Shown: piece after piece, positions 36,196 to 47,390 of the stretch | How positions within the stretch are numbered: the first letter of the stretch is position 1 | Layout: the number at the start of each line of letters is the position of its first letter | DNA from: Synaphobranchus kaupii | Taxonomy: Eukaryota; Chordata; Actinopteri; Anguilliformes; Synaphobranchidae | Direction: 5' to 3' | DNA length: 64,000 nucleotides | NCBI GenBank assembly: GCA_029718625.1 | Contig: CM056380.1 | Coordinates: forward strand, 45,731,049-45,795,048 | Notes under the pieces: model-generated | Database searches by the model: none | What the model was told of the DNA's origin: nothing | The model's input: only the letters and a program-made list of their open reading frames with translations | Program-made: the position numbers and the translations under genes

Positions 36196-37767
36196 TGTCG
36201 TTCTGGGCTCAGATTGAAGGCTGGGCTGGCGTGTAGGCCGCAGTCCTGCCCCATTTTACAAAGAAAAGAGAGGAGAGGGGAAAAAGAGACACAGCTAATC
36301 CTGGCCCTTTACTGGACAAGCCCAGGCAGAGGGGGAGGGGCAAACAAGCACCCAATCTCCCTTTTCATATTTTAAACAGGCCTGTTCTCTCCTCCTTTCC
36401 AGGCACAGATAGAGAGAGAGAAAGAGAGAGAGAGGGATAGGGAGAGAGAGAGCTTTCCCTGCTCAGCACAAGGGCCCCATTAACTTGACCACTTGCCCTT
36501 TACACACAAAGCCTGGGCCAGCCCCCTGCCCCTCCCACCCAATTATGTGTGATTAGGCTCAGTGCACTGTGTCAAGATGCAGGAGCTGAGTGAGAGAGCG
36601 TTATCTGTTCAGGGCTTAGGCCCGCTTTCAGGGCCCAAGCGGGAGTGATGGGTGGGTCCGTCAAGTGAAGGGGGGGGGGGGGGTTATAGGGAGTCTATCA
36701 AATACTGAATATTACTTGGACCAGGACTGACTATGAAAAGCCAGTGTCTACACGCATGCACACACGCACAGTTATTGAGTTATTGTCACAGGGCATATAA
36801 ACGGCTTTGGGACAGCGTGGTTTATTAGTGTGGTTTATTTTTCTTTGAGTAGGATATTTAATTAAATTCATCATGCGCATATACAGTTCTTACATGTGAA
36901 TATGTGTTTAAATTAAATGATGGAAAGTTCTTAAAATGGTGGACTGTGTTGTATTTCTTTGCCGGAAGGTATTGGCCTCAAATAGTTTGGAGAAGTGTGC
37001 GTGTAACATCCGACTGCCTCTTAACTGATACACACATAACACACAGAGGCCACACACACACAGCGGATAACACTGTATTAGTGTTATTTGGTAAGTGCAG
37101 TGTTGACGCAGCAGAAGTTGGAGTGTTCAAGCCATTTGAACTGCACTGCCCTGTGCTGTGGCCAGACCAGGGCATTTTTACTCCTGTGGGCCAGATGGAA
37201 TCAGATGTGTTTGGGACGGGGGAGGAGTTTCTCCACCACCACCACAGCCATTTTCTATCTTGTGGACTCGCAGCGAGGTGAGTGGCTTTCTCCCGCTGTG
37301 ATCCGTCACCTGCTTTCTGACTGAACCCTACACATGGGGGGGGGGGGCTCTTATATAATCCACTCTGTGGATGCTGTTTGCTGGATGGAAAACCAAGACA
37401 TTTCTCATGGGACTAGATGCTTTTACTAACATGTGCACGTGTGTGTGTCAGTCTCAATATGTTCATTTTCATGTTGTGATATCTGAGGTTAACACAGTCC
37501 TAAATTTGACAGACAAACAGAGTAGATGCATTATATGGTGCATATAAAGCATATAAAATTCTGCTGCAGTTAGACAGAACTCTCCTCTACACCTGCACTC
37601 CCAGCAGACAAAATGACCTTTCACCTCAACTGAGGAAACAACTTCAGGTAACCTTTCAGGTTTTTTCGGTGTAATCTATCTGTTCACACAAAATACCGTT
37701 TGAAAGTGTTAAAACTCACAATTCTATCTCTAGAAACTATTTTACGATCCCAATGTTATAATAATTA
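36196..37767. other. Intergenic sequence, no gene recognised
   Basis: Contains a purine (GA) tract at 36410-36455 and G runs near 36671-36683 and 37337-37347. A 125-codon open frame at 36904-37281 has no recognised motifs and is probably chance. Confidence 0.5.
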
Positions 37768-37965
37768 CAAACCCCAATTCCAAAAAAGTTGGGACAGTAT
37801 GTAAAATGCACATAAAAGCAGAAAGCAGTGATTTGTAAATTCTCTTTTACATATATTTAATTGAAAACAGTACAAAGAAAAGATATTTAGTGTTTTACCG
37901 TATCAACTTTATTGATTTTTGTAAATATACGTTAATTCCGAATTTGATGCCTGCAACACGTTCTC
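37768..37965 (+). mobile_element. Terminal fragment of the CCCCAATTCC-type DNA element
   Basis: Starts AACCCCAATTCCAAAAAAGT and ends TTTGATGCCTGCAACACGTT. The same sequence recurs in reverse orientation at 59590-59820 and partly at 60420-60560. It is a familiar fish repeat terminus that I cannot assign to a named superfamily. The end that should continue CCAAAAAAGTTGGGAC is cut here and passes into the palindromic repeat. Confidence 0.7.
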
Positions 37966-37971
37966 TATCTC

Positions 37972-38238
37972 GATCTCTGGGGGGTGGGACTAAATTAAGC
38001 TGTAAATTACACGGGAATAGTATGCAACCCCTGGTTGGCTAAATGGCTGTAAGTCATCAAGGGTCTGAGGTATCAAATAAGCCTCAAACCATCACTTTGC
38101 TGCCAGATATGCAGTAGATATAGATGGTCACTTGAAAGGTTGTTTCTCCTGACTTATTTTTCCATAATAGTTCAATAGGAAAATGAGTCAGGAAATAACA
38201 ACCCTTAAAGTGATCCATCCATATCTACTGCATATCTC
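37972..38238. mobile_element. Palindromic repeat, left part
   Basis: A forward arm (37979-38137, with TTGGCTAAATGGCTGTAAGT and ATCAAGGGTCTGAGGTATCA) is followed by a central CTCCTGACTTATTTTTCCAT segment. The start of the reverse arm (AAAGTGATCCATCCATATCT, to CTGCATATCT at 38238) is next. The reverse arm stops abruptly where an L2-type tail begins and resumes near 48455. Confidence 0.8.
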
Positions 38239-38290
38239 AATCAATCAATCTTTATTTGTATAGCTCATTTCGTACAATTTAATAATAATA
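38239..38290 (-). mobile_element. L2-like LINE 3' tail (start of the nested insertion)
   Basis: CAATCAATCAATCTTTATTT then GTATAGCTCATTTCGTAC is the reverse complement of the 3' end typical of fish L2-clade LINEs. It is taken to be the 3' end of the element whose body lies at 47391-48448, separated by later insertions. Just after it, ATAGCTGCAAGCAGCGATTC looks like the end of another fish foldback repeat. Confidence 0.6.
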
Positions 38291-38529
38291 ATAAATATAG
38301 CTGCAAGCAGCGATTCCCGGGGTCCAAGTAGTATAAGAAACAGTTGGCAAACATGGAGACACTGGGTGCATCCTAATACCTTTTAGTCCTCACCTCCTTT
38401 CCTCCACTCCCTGACTACCAATCGTCTCCTACCCAGGAAGTATATGGAGGAAAGGAGGGGAAGAGACAAATCGAGAAAAGGAGAGAACTAGGAGGCATGA
38501 ACACATTTGGGATAGGTTATCTATTCTCC

Positions 38530-39149
38530 TGTAATGTTCTCACTCCCGTCCTCTCGTTTCCCGTGTTTTCCTTCTCCCCGTTTCATGTTCGTCTCTCCCT
38601 AGTTCGTTTCCCCGAGCTGCAGGTTGGGCGTGGTTTTTCCTTTCGTGTCACTCTGTCTCACTACTCTTCTCTCAGCCTATCCCATTCCCCCGTTTTGCAT
38701 GCATTCCACACTCTCCGCTCTGTTAATCACCCTCGCATACATTCGCACGCGGCACCTAATTGATATCAATTAATGTTTGTATTTAGTCACCTGGTGTTCT
38801 CTGTCCTGGGCCAGTTCGTTAACTCTCTTTGTCTGAAACCTCTGGTCTTGTCTTGATTCCTAGTATCCAGTCTAGTCTTGCTATTGAAAGTCTTGTCTTG
38901 TACCGGCGTTAATTCGCCTCTCTACTCCGTCTAAGGTCCCTGTCTAGCTCTCGTCTGGAACGGCATTTCCCGCTGTTCATTATTCCTGCCTCGCTGTACT
39001 AACTCTGTCTGCTTGAGTCTGCCAACCTGCAGTTGTTTGCTACTCCTGCCTGTGTTGCTGTTTTCCTGCCATCCATCTGACGTGTGTGCATGCAGCCGGG
39101 GCTCCTGCTCCTCTACTCTGCGGCGGTGCCCGCCTCCTGCCTGTGCTGC

Positions 39150-39181
<32 letters not shown>

Positions 39182-39624
39182 TCGCTGCTGCTACTGCTGC
39201 TGCCCTGCCACTGCGCCCACGTCCTGCCCGCACTCCGCTCCACTGTCCTGCACTTCTCCTGCCACTCCACTCAGCCCTGTTCCCGCTCCCGCTCTACCTC
39301 TGCTCAGCCTGCCTGGTTATCCGTCTCCATCTCCAGCCCCTGGCCTCTCCTGTTCCCGCTGCTCCCCTGCTGATCCCATTACCCGGACTGTCCGTCTTAT
39401 ATGTTCTCCCTATGCTTCAGGAGTATTGGTCGAACCATAATTTATTAAGAGCTATGCGCTCTGTCTGTCTGTCAAGTCCAGTTCCGGCTTGGAACAATAA
39501 CTGCCTTTGCCTTTCTCCCCATGCTTCAGGAGTGAACCCTGGTCAAGCAATAAAATAATTGAGTATTGGCATTCCTGTGTTCGAGTCGTGCATTTGGGTC
39601 CAGTTCATATCCGGGGTCGTAACA
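38530..39624 (+). mobile_element. Solo LTR of an LTR retrotransposon (1095 bp)
   Basis: Begins TGTAATGTTC and ends GGGGTCGTAACA, so it has TG...CA ends. It is flanked by perfect 5-bp duplications TCTCC at 38525-38529 and 39625-39629. An AATAAA lies at about 39549, and the 3' part (GTTCGAGTCGTGCATTTGGG) resembles the U5 end of fish gypsy-type LTRs. There is no internal coding region on either side, so it is a solo LTR left by recombination. The 181-codon frame inside is not coding. Confidence 0.85.
39145..39200. repeat. (CTG)n tract inside the solo LTR
   Basis: CTG repeats interrupted by TTG and TCG near the middle of the LTR. They produce poly-Leu, poly-Cys or poly-Ala in the three frames. 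Confidence 0.93.
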
Positions 39625-39629
39625 TCTCC

Positions 39630-41139
39630 GTCATAAAAGTTGTTGTTGACTATTGATTAAAGGGATAGTTCACCCATTTTGAAAAATGTGTATATTGTTT
39701 TACTTACTTACTTTTAAAATATTGTTTTACTTACTCCTGAAATAGTATGTAAGGCTGTAGTGATAGCTACAACGCTGAGACCAGGACAGCCTTCACTACA
39801 GGCAGGAATTGTATAGAACTTACGGCAAGAAACATGCAAAAAATGTCAAGTGAATATAAAATTAAAATAACATTTTTAGCAATGTGTATTGTTCTATATG
39901 GATGGTAAAAGTAATTGGGCAGTGTTATAACAATTAAATAAAAACTTTCAAAAAGTCCTCAGCTCCCCAACATTGACCCCTGCTTCATAATGTATGCATT
40001 CATATACTGAAGGCTAAAAGTGCCTGCTAAGTATCTGACTCAACGTTACTACAGTCCCCGACAAACGCAGTTGTAATTGGAGATTCTATGTTTGCAACGT
40101 AAATGTTCCCAGTGGTTTCAAGGATTTTAATGTGTATCCTACTGTTTTCCTGGTGCAAGAGTGGATGGCATAAGCTACATCAACCTCCTGCTATCCTTAA
40201 AAAACACAAAATTACAGGCTGTAATCATTCATGTGGGTAGAAATTACACCAGGTTGAGAAAATCTGAAGTTTTAAAGAACAATTTTATTTCATTATAGGC
40301 CTATAACTGTATCAAACCCATTTGCAAACTTGTGATTTCAGGACCGCTTCCAGTTTTAACCGTGGCAGTGAGAAATTCAGCCAGCTCAGTGTCCTAAATG
40401 TCTGGCTGGAAAAATGGTGTGCTTGTTCAGTGTTTGCCTAACGTTATTCTCAAAATTAATTTTTAGCTGGGATGTAATCAAGACGGAATCAAGTAGCCTA
40501 ACATTAGCAGACCATATCTTGTCTATCATAGCTAGCTAAATACCACTGTAAAGTAAATTACTTTTTCATGAAGATATTTACAAATATTATTTATTTTCTG
40601 AAATACAATGTAATATTCCATTGTTATATTAATTTAATTCAAAAGGTACCTGACTTCAGCCACCTAGTTACCTAAGGTAGCTTGCTGCATAGCTAGAAGC
40701 AACATAGCCTACTTACATGTCCAACAGAAAACACTAACTCCATGTCACTTTTCATTCTCATGCTAAACTTCAACTGTGGCCATTGAGGAAAAGAAAATTC
40801 TAGGTTGACTCGCTTCTTGAACATGCCCTGCAGGCTTGTTGCTTCGCTGTACCTCCTCTTCTTCACCTCCGCCATTGCAGTAGCTAGGTGGCAATGGCAA
40901 TAAAGGCCTGATCCCACACCACTGGCTCTGTAGCCACACCCACCCATCCCCACACAGAAAAGAGCGCCTGGCCCAGACACGCCCCGAACACATCTTAGAA
41001 TAATAAATACAGGCAGAGGAGCAAGGTTTCAGCAATAGTTTTTTTCAACAGAAATTGCTAGTGCTCAGATATGACTGGTTATGCATGTATGGTAGTATGC
41101 ACGGTTATTTTATAATATTTTAAAGTAAAACATCCTGCA
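39630..41139. other. AT-rich nested repeat DNA, largely unassigned
   Basis: TTAAAGGGATAGTTCACCCA near 39656 is a terminus of a widespread fish DNA element, without a recognisable partner end. A minus-strand stretch at 40693-40980 (with KKRRYSEATSLQGMFKKR) is open but unrecognised. Nothing else is assigned. Confidence 0.4.
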
Positions 41140-42645
41140 TGGGGTGGAAGAAAAATTTGATTCATGTAATAATCGCGATTATACATTTTGTGATTCTGCA
41201 TCGATGCGCAAATTTAAAACATCGATCGATCCATTCAGTTTTTTATGCCGACATATGATGCGGTTTAAACCCAACAATAGATAGTGCATTGACGAAAGAA
41301 CACAGTTTGTTTCAGAAATCAAGTTTGAGATGCAGATACTTCCTTGTCAGCCTGAGCTGTGTTTTTAGCATGATAGCATGGAAGAAAGAACTTGAAGAGC
41401 CACACAAAGCTCAAATATTGTAGGAATATCACGAACATGTGGAACTACATTATGCGGTCTCACAAAGAGATAGAAGAAAAACAACACCTGTTCTCGCCAG
41501 CAAATAACGCACTCTAGATCAAGTTCTTGGAAAATTTCCACCCAACTGTGAGCGAGAAATGAACACAACTAAATCTATAGCATACTTCGTCTCAAAAGTC
41601 GAAATATTTGCGCCTATACAACGTGGTAGAAAACCAAGGCTTTCATGATATGCTCAACGCGGTAGAGCCTAGATATGTCATAGTTTTTTTTAAAGTTTTT
41701 TTTAACCGAAAAGATGATACCCAAGCTTTACAACAATATGGTTGCGCTGGAATAAATCCTAATCAACGTGACAGACGGGGTTGAAAAAAGTCAGTCAGAC
41801 GCCATCGTCTAGTTTTACCAGTCATTAAGTTTGTTTTAATGTTTACCCATTTTATATCGTATGTAGGCGATGTTGGTATTACAGCATTTTAATTCTAACT
41901 AATATATATTCAGAATGAAAATTATTAGGTTGAAGTATGACATGAGCCTACTGTTTTCCTTTACTGTCCTTGCTCAGCTAGTGTTGCAAATAAAATTGGG
42001 GCCGATCAATTGCCTTTAAAATAAAGTGCAGAACATGTTTATTTTAAAGAAACGTTTCAATTCCAGCTTGCTCTAACGTTGAACAAAACTAGCTGAACAA
42101 AAAGCTAAATTTGTGACACGACAGAGTGATGCAACTCCGATAACTAGAAGAATCTAAGCTAGAATTAATTGGAAGTAAGATCTTTGTCAAGGCGTCTATC
42201 TAACCATTAGGGTATCTAACCATTAGTGTATCAATCCAAATTGGCTTCAATACTGAAAATTGAATGCAACAGAAAATAGTATTTTGTGAAGAAATCTTCC
42301 TTACCAGTAATTGGATAAAAGGCTGCTTTCCATATTATTAAGTTATGCAGAGGTTTACAATGGACTGATTTTTTCAATTTCATGTTGGATACATTTGTTT
42401 TTGATTTATGTCTACACAATACAAAAGAATGTAGCCTATTGTAGGTTAATTCAGTTGTAGTATTTTCATGTAAATCATTAAGTATAACTGTTTAATGTTT
42501 TTGGAGGTATCATGCAGTCAAGTTGCAGAAAAAAAATTGTGATCCATCAAATTAATTAGAAGATCTTGATGCATCGAGAATTGTTTCTTAATCGGATCAC
42601 AGCCCCAATAATCGAAATCGAATTGAATCGTGATTCCCACCTCTA
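41140..42645 (+). mobile_element. Degenerate hAT-like (ZBED-type) DNA transposon
   Basis: Plus-strand translation at 41623-41682 reads VVENQGFHDMLNAVEPRYVI, closely like the VE..GF..M.....P.Y.I block of hAT/ZBED transposases. Upstream frames contain broken pieces (HKEIEEKQHLFS). The outer parts carry repeated ATCGAT/AATCG words (ACATCGATCGATCC near 41219, TAATCGAAATCGAATTGAAT near 42607) typical of the ends of fish hAT elements. Many stops and frameshifts show that it is old. Boundaries are approximate. Confidence 0.55.
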
Positions 42646-44000
42646 CTGCATAGTGCACCTTTAAAGTTGCAAAACAGCTTCTATATTTCAAGTACAAGTT
42701 AATTATTATATAATCAGTGACATTAGATAAAAGTAAACATCTCATCGTATACGGAAACATAACAATTTACTGTAATTCACGAATCCCGATGTCTGAACAT
42801 ACAGAACACTAAGTCACCTCATGTACTGTAGCTATACTTTGACAGCCTATGACATTCTATTGCCAGTGAATGGAATCTCATAGGGTCATTCAGAAACATT
42901 TCTGTAGATTAGTGAAACAAATTTGTCACTTCATATTATCCAAGTTATTGTTTCCCAATGTTCATATCATGGCAGGGTTATAAGCTCATATAAGGTCTGG
43001 GATCACATACACAGATGTAGCATCTTGGTTTGGGAATAGGACAGAATAATAATTAAATGCGATAATTAATTATTACCTTCTTAAGGGCTGTGGAGATGTA
43101 TGACATAAATAACACTCCAGACACTGTGATTCAAAACTTGAATTTTTTTTAATATACTTCCCTCTCTTTCTTTTGAATCACATAGGAATATACTCAAATG
43201 CATAAAGACAATGGGTAATGGTAATTCACCCATCTCAAATGTCCTTTTGTTTAAACACATAAAAAATTTCAAATAATAATAAAAAACACACAATTTGTCA
43301 ATGAAGTAATAAAAGTCCTAGCTAGGTTGCAGCATGTTATTCAGTCTAGTTGTGCACAACTACCCACCAAAGTTCAGAGCTCAGGTAAATATTAAAGAAA
43401 CATTACTGTAGATAGATGCACCTGATGCTCATTGAAGGAGCAAAATCTTGTAGACATATTACTGTAGATGAATTTGTCTAGATGTCCTTAATTTATAAAG
43501 GAGCGCTGTCGTCAGTATTGTTGCAGAATTTATCCTGATGCCTAATGTATATTTATTTTTGCTCAAAGTGAGAAAACATCACACATCACCCTACAAAAAC
43601 AATTTGAGGATACCCAAGATGAATGATTCAAATAAATGTTACAATAACAGTACAAATGTGAATTTTTAAATCAAATCAAAATGACCAAGGGCGTAGGAGT
43701 GGTTTGGCATCTGTGGGGGACACTTCAGTGATAGGGGTGTCCGGGGGCATGCCCCCCCTGGGAAGGACATTTTTGAAAAATAAAACTTAAATGCTAATTT
43801 CTAGTGCCTTTTGAGAACAGTATTTATTAATCTGCTGTTAAAAAAATTCTAAAAAATGTAAAACAAAAGCACTCCAAACGAGCTAACAATATCCTACTGC
43901 AAAACAAACCAATCTTTTTAAAATAATGTTTCATTTGTGCTCTTGCAAAATCTCCCTCCCTCACTTCTTTTCTCATGTCGCTGAATCACATGCTGTATTA
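42646..44000. other. AT-rich sequence, unassigned
   Basis: No gene recognised. GGGGGCATGCCCCCC near 43744-43758 is an almost perfect palindrome set in GTGTCCGGGGG...CTGGGAAGGACA, similar in style to ends of fish DNA elements. Confidence 0.4.
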
Positions 44001-44022
44001 TTAGGGGACAGAGCAGCGTAGC
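44001..44022. repeat. Orphan copy of the foldback terminus
   Basis: TTAGGGGACAGAGCAGCGTAG matches the first 20 bases of the element at 44258-44940 with one or two differences, then diverges at once. It suggests an older or truncated copy, or a longer element enclosing this one. Confidence 0.6.
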
Positions 44023-44257
44023 ATGGACAAACAAAGATGTTCATGCTCATTTATTGTGTTTCGCAAACAGAATGGGGAAGTAATGAAAAGGTCCTGGCAC
44101 ATGGTCGGAATTGACGCCAGGGCACATGACGCAACTTCCAGATCAACACTCAGGCCCCAAGGGGCCTGGCGGTTGATGTGGGGCTTCATGGTTGATGTCT
44201 GCAGGAAGACACTTCTCGTGCAATCTGACACCACCGTGAAGAAAGTATTATTGTTAT

Positions 44258-44940
44258 TAAGGGACCGAGCAGCGTAGCTGCTGGTACCCTATTGTTTTTG
44301 TTTGGATTCTTTTTTTTATTTTTATTTTTTTGTCCCCTTTCACCTAAAATTCCCATGAGCTGGTTTGGCCTAGAATCACCAAACTTGGCAGGCTTGTTGG
44401 GATTGCCAAACTCTTGGATCCTCTACATTATGACGCAGATTGAACACCTGGTGGCGCTGTAGTGCATGTGACAAAATTTTGACATTGACACACCCACTGC
44501 TGACGCCCCGTTTCAGCTAGAGTCAAAAAATTTGGTATACATGTCCCTTTGCTCATGCCAAACAAATTTGTCTCAAGGACCCATAAAGTCCGCCATATTG
44601 GATTTTCCGCTAATTAGCATCTTTTTCAAAACACTTAAAATGCTACTGCTCCTACAAAATCCAAGCATTTTGCACGAAACTTGGTGTGTGCACTCAGCTC
44701 ACGGGCCGTGTCAATGGCAAGATTTTGTCACATGCACTACAGCGCCACCAGGTGTTCAATCTGCGTCATAATGTAGAGGATCCAAGAGTTTGGCAATCCC
44801 AACAAGCCTGCCAAGTTTGATGATTCTAGGCCAAAGCAGCTCACAGGAATTTTAGGTGAAAGGGGAGAAAAATTTTAAAAAAAATAAAGAATCCGAACAA
44901 AAACAATGAGGTACCAGCAGCTACGCTGCTCGGTCCCCTA
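44258..44940. mobile_element. Foldback element with inverted repeats of about 230 bp
   Basis: The left end TAAGGGACCGAGCAGCGTAG and the right end CTACGCTGCTCGGTCCCCTA are inverted copies. The arms (about 44258-44489 and 44711-44940) match along nearly their whole length, including CACCTGGTGGCGCTGTAGTG against CACTACAGCGCCACCAGGTG. The loop is about 220 bp. No coding sequence. Flanks TTATTAT/ATTAT hint at an AT-rich target. Confidence 0.85.
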
Positions 44941-44944
44941 ATTA

Positions 44945-46056
44945 TACAAACGGTATTACAACATAAAATAGAGAGACTGCGAATCTAGAGTAAAAATTGG
45001 TTAAAACAGGTAAAACAGAAGTGAAAATACAGGTCATACATTGTAAAATGCCGTTCGATAAAAGTCGGTCTTAAGAAGTGATTTAAACATATGCTCAAGG
45101 GGAGGCTGTTCCAGAGTCTCGGGGCTTTTACAACAAAGGAATGATCACCCTTAGTTCTTAGTTTGGACTCTGGAACAGCTAGAAAGCCCTTGCTAGAGGA
45201 TCTAGGAGGTCTTTGAGTCTCATACGGAGCTAATCATTCTAAAATATAACTGGGTGCCAGACCATGTAATGCCTTGTAAGTGACAAGTAAGATTTTAAAA
45301 TTGATTCTAAAATTAACTGGTAGCCAATGGAGGGAAGCTAGTACTGGAGTAAAGTGTGATTGTTCTTTTGTTCTAGTCAAGAGTCTAGCAGCAGAATTCT
45401 GGATAACCTGAAGTCTGGTAATACAGTGATGGTTCATACATGTAAACAAGGCATTACAGTAGTTTAAGCGTGAAGAAATAAAAGCATGTATAAGTTTCTC
45501 TGTGTCCTCAAAGGATAAAACCTGTCTAACTTTGGCAATGTTTCTCAACTGATAAAAACATGACTGCACTAGTTTTTTTGTGTGGTGATCAAAGCATCAC
45601 TCAAAAATCACTCCAAGGTTTCTAACAACTGGCTTTATATTGTCCACCAGTGGTCCAATAGCCAACCGAGCTTGCTCATAGAAAGACTGAGGCCCAATAA
45701 TTAGTAACTCAGTTTTATCTGGGTTTAGCTGAAGGAAATTTTGGGACATCCAGCTTTGAAAATCCCCTAGGCAGTCATGGAGAACAGATCATTTATTCAA
45801 GGCATGAGGTTTGAGCGACAGGTAGAGCTGCGTGTCATCAGCATAACAATGAAAAGACAAATTATGAAGATGAATAATATGGCCCAGGGGAAGCAAGGAG
45901 AACAAGGTCGGACCGAGAATAGAGCCCTGTGGAATACCACAACAGACCAAAGCTGATGAGGATCTATAATGTCCAATGGAGATGAAGAAGGTTCTATCTG
46001 ACAAATAGGACTTAAACCATTCTAAAGTAGTCCCAGAGATCCCACCCCATTGTCTA
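44945..46056 (-). mobile_element. L2-like LINE, 5'-truncated, reverse transcriptase remnant (copy B)
   Basis: Minus-strand frames hold RT pieces. At 46030-45789 are GIPQGSILGPTLFSLLP and YADDTQLYLSL, the latter carrying the catalytic YADD. At 45569-45234 are RLNYCNALFTCM, VIQNSAARLLTRTK and FTPVLASLHWLPVNFRINFK, the conserved C-terminus of L2/CR1-type RT. Stops and shifts break the frame. The 5' part continues for a few tens of bases after a MITE insertion (46593-46615). Confidence 0.85.
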
Positions 46057-46592
46057 AGGGCGCTTTCACATATTGAATGCGGTTCTCTGGACCGGTACCC
46101 TGGAGCGCTTCCATAGATTCCAAAGAATACGGTTTGCATTCACAGTTGTAAACTTGTAAACGTTTTCGCAGTCTGTGATACAAAATTCTATTGCACGCAC
46201 CACTAACGGTTAATAAGTAGAACTTCAAAGCCAAAATGGAGAACAACATCCCCTTTTTCGTTACTTTTATATGTTTACTCCAATTAATTTGTTTAACTAA
46301 GCTTAGTATTATCTTAACGTTAGTAGTTAGTAGTCGTACCTCTCTCGACTGTTTCAGTGAGCGATATTAACTTATCTCGGCAGCTCACGAGTCTCGCAGA
46401 AAAAAATGGAATGCATTTTGTCATAATACCTGGTACCAGGAATCGTATCCTGGACAGACCTCCGCGACCTCCCGGTACCAGGATTCGCTTGGTCCAGGGT
46501 TCGGTTCCCTTTCACATATATGCATCCTGAAATGGATCAGGCCTCTAAACACTCCAGGAAACGGATCAGAGAGCCATATGTGAAAGTGCCCT
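46057..46592. mobile_element. MITE of 536 bp inserted in L2 copy B (TA duplication)
   Basis: Terminal inverted repeats are AGGGCGCTTTCACATAT on the left and ATATGTGAAAGTGCCCT on the right, with one mismatch. It is flanked by TA on both sides (46055-46056, 46593-46594). Removing the insert restores a continuous L2 sequence CATTGTCTAGTCCTTCAATA. There is no coding capacity. A TA duplication points to Tc1/mariner-type mobilisation. Confidence 0.85.
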
Positions 46593-46735
46593 TAGTCCTT
46601 CAATAAGGATGCAATGCGCTTTACATTATTAAAAGTCAATCAATAATAAAATCAGTCAATCAATAATAAAATCAATAATCAATATACTGTAAGTCTATAA
46701 AAACAATTAAAAAAAATAAAAACATAAATAAATAA

Positions 46736-47390
46736 ATACATTACATTACATTAATTTAGCAGACGCTTTTATCCAAAGCGACGTACAGTAAGTGCATACA
46801 GAGACATCATCAAGATCACTACAGAACAGACAAGGCAAAGCACATCCTTCCCATAATGTAGCAGCTATCCCTAGTAATGAACGTTGACTGTAGTTCACAG
46901 TAAGCTGTGGGTAAATCAGCAATACTACACTTCTATTCTAAATACTATTATAAACTATAATAAACAGATAGGAAAGACACAGGGAACTAGTAAACACAGG
47001 GAACTGATATTCCTAGGTTAGAATATCAGTCAAGGTGGAGTCTGAAGAGGTGTGTCTTCAGGCCTCGACAGAATGCAGGCAGGGTTGGAGTAGAACGTAG
47101 GGGAATGGGAAGTTCATTCCACCACTGAGGAGCTAAGGTGGAAAAACTCCGCAGTCAGGACGAGCGAGAGCCTTTGACATGGAAGGGGGGAAGTGCCAGT
47201 CGCCCTGCTGTAGAAGAGCGAAGTGGTCGAGCAGGAACATAGTTCTGGATTAAGTCCTGCAGGTAGGCGGGGCCTGTCCTATTGGCTGCAGTGTAGGCCA
47301 GGGTCAGAACTTTGAACCTGATCCTGGCTGCAACTGGCAGCCAGTGGAGTGACCTCAGCAGGGGGGTTACATGGGAAATAAGAAAGCAAT
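46736..47390 (-). mobile_element. L2/Rex1-like LINE 3' end (copy C)
   Basis: The 3' tail on the + strand is CATTACATTACATTAATTTA then GCAGACGCTTTTATCCAAAG. The minus frame from 47390 to 47155 reads HVTPLLRSLHWLPVAARIRF and continues VLTLAYTA, with RPLRSSTAGRLALPPF, the RT C-terminus. It is strongly 5'-truncated. The same family left the fragment at 25426-25600. Confidence 0.82.

Noticed and set aside
36904..37281. 125-codon open frame as a possible novel gene
   Set aside because: No recognisable motif, biased AC-derived THTAD segment, no splice support and no homologous feel.
39013..39558. 181-codon Leu/Ala/Pro-rich frame
   Set aside because: It lies entirely inside the solo LTR and spans the CTG tract. 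It has no retroviral or host domain.
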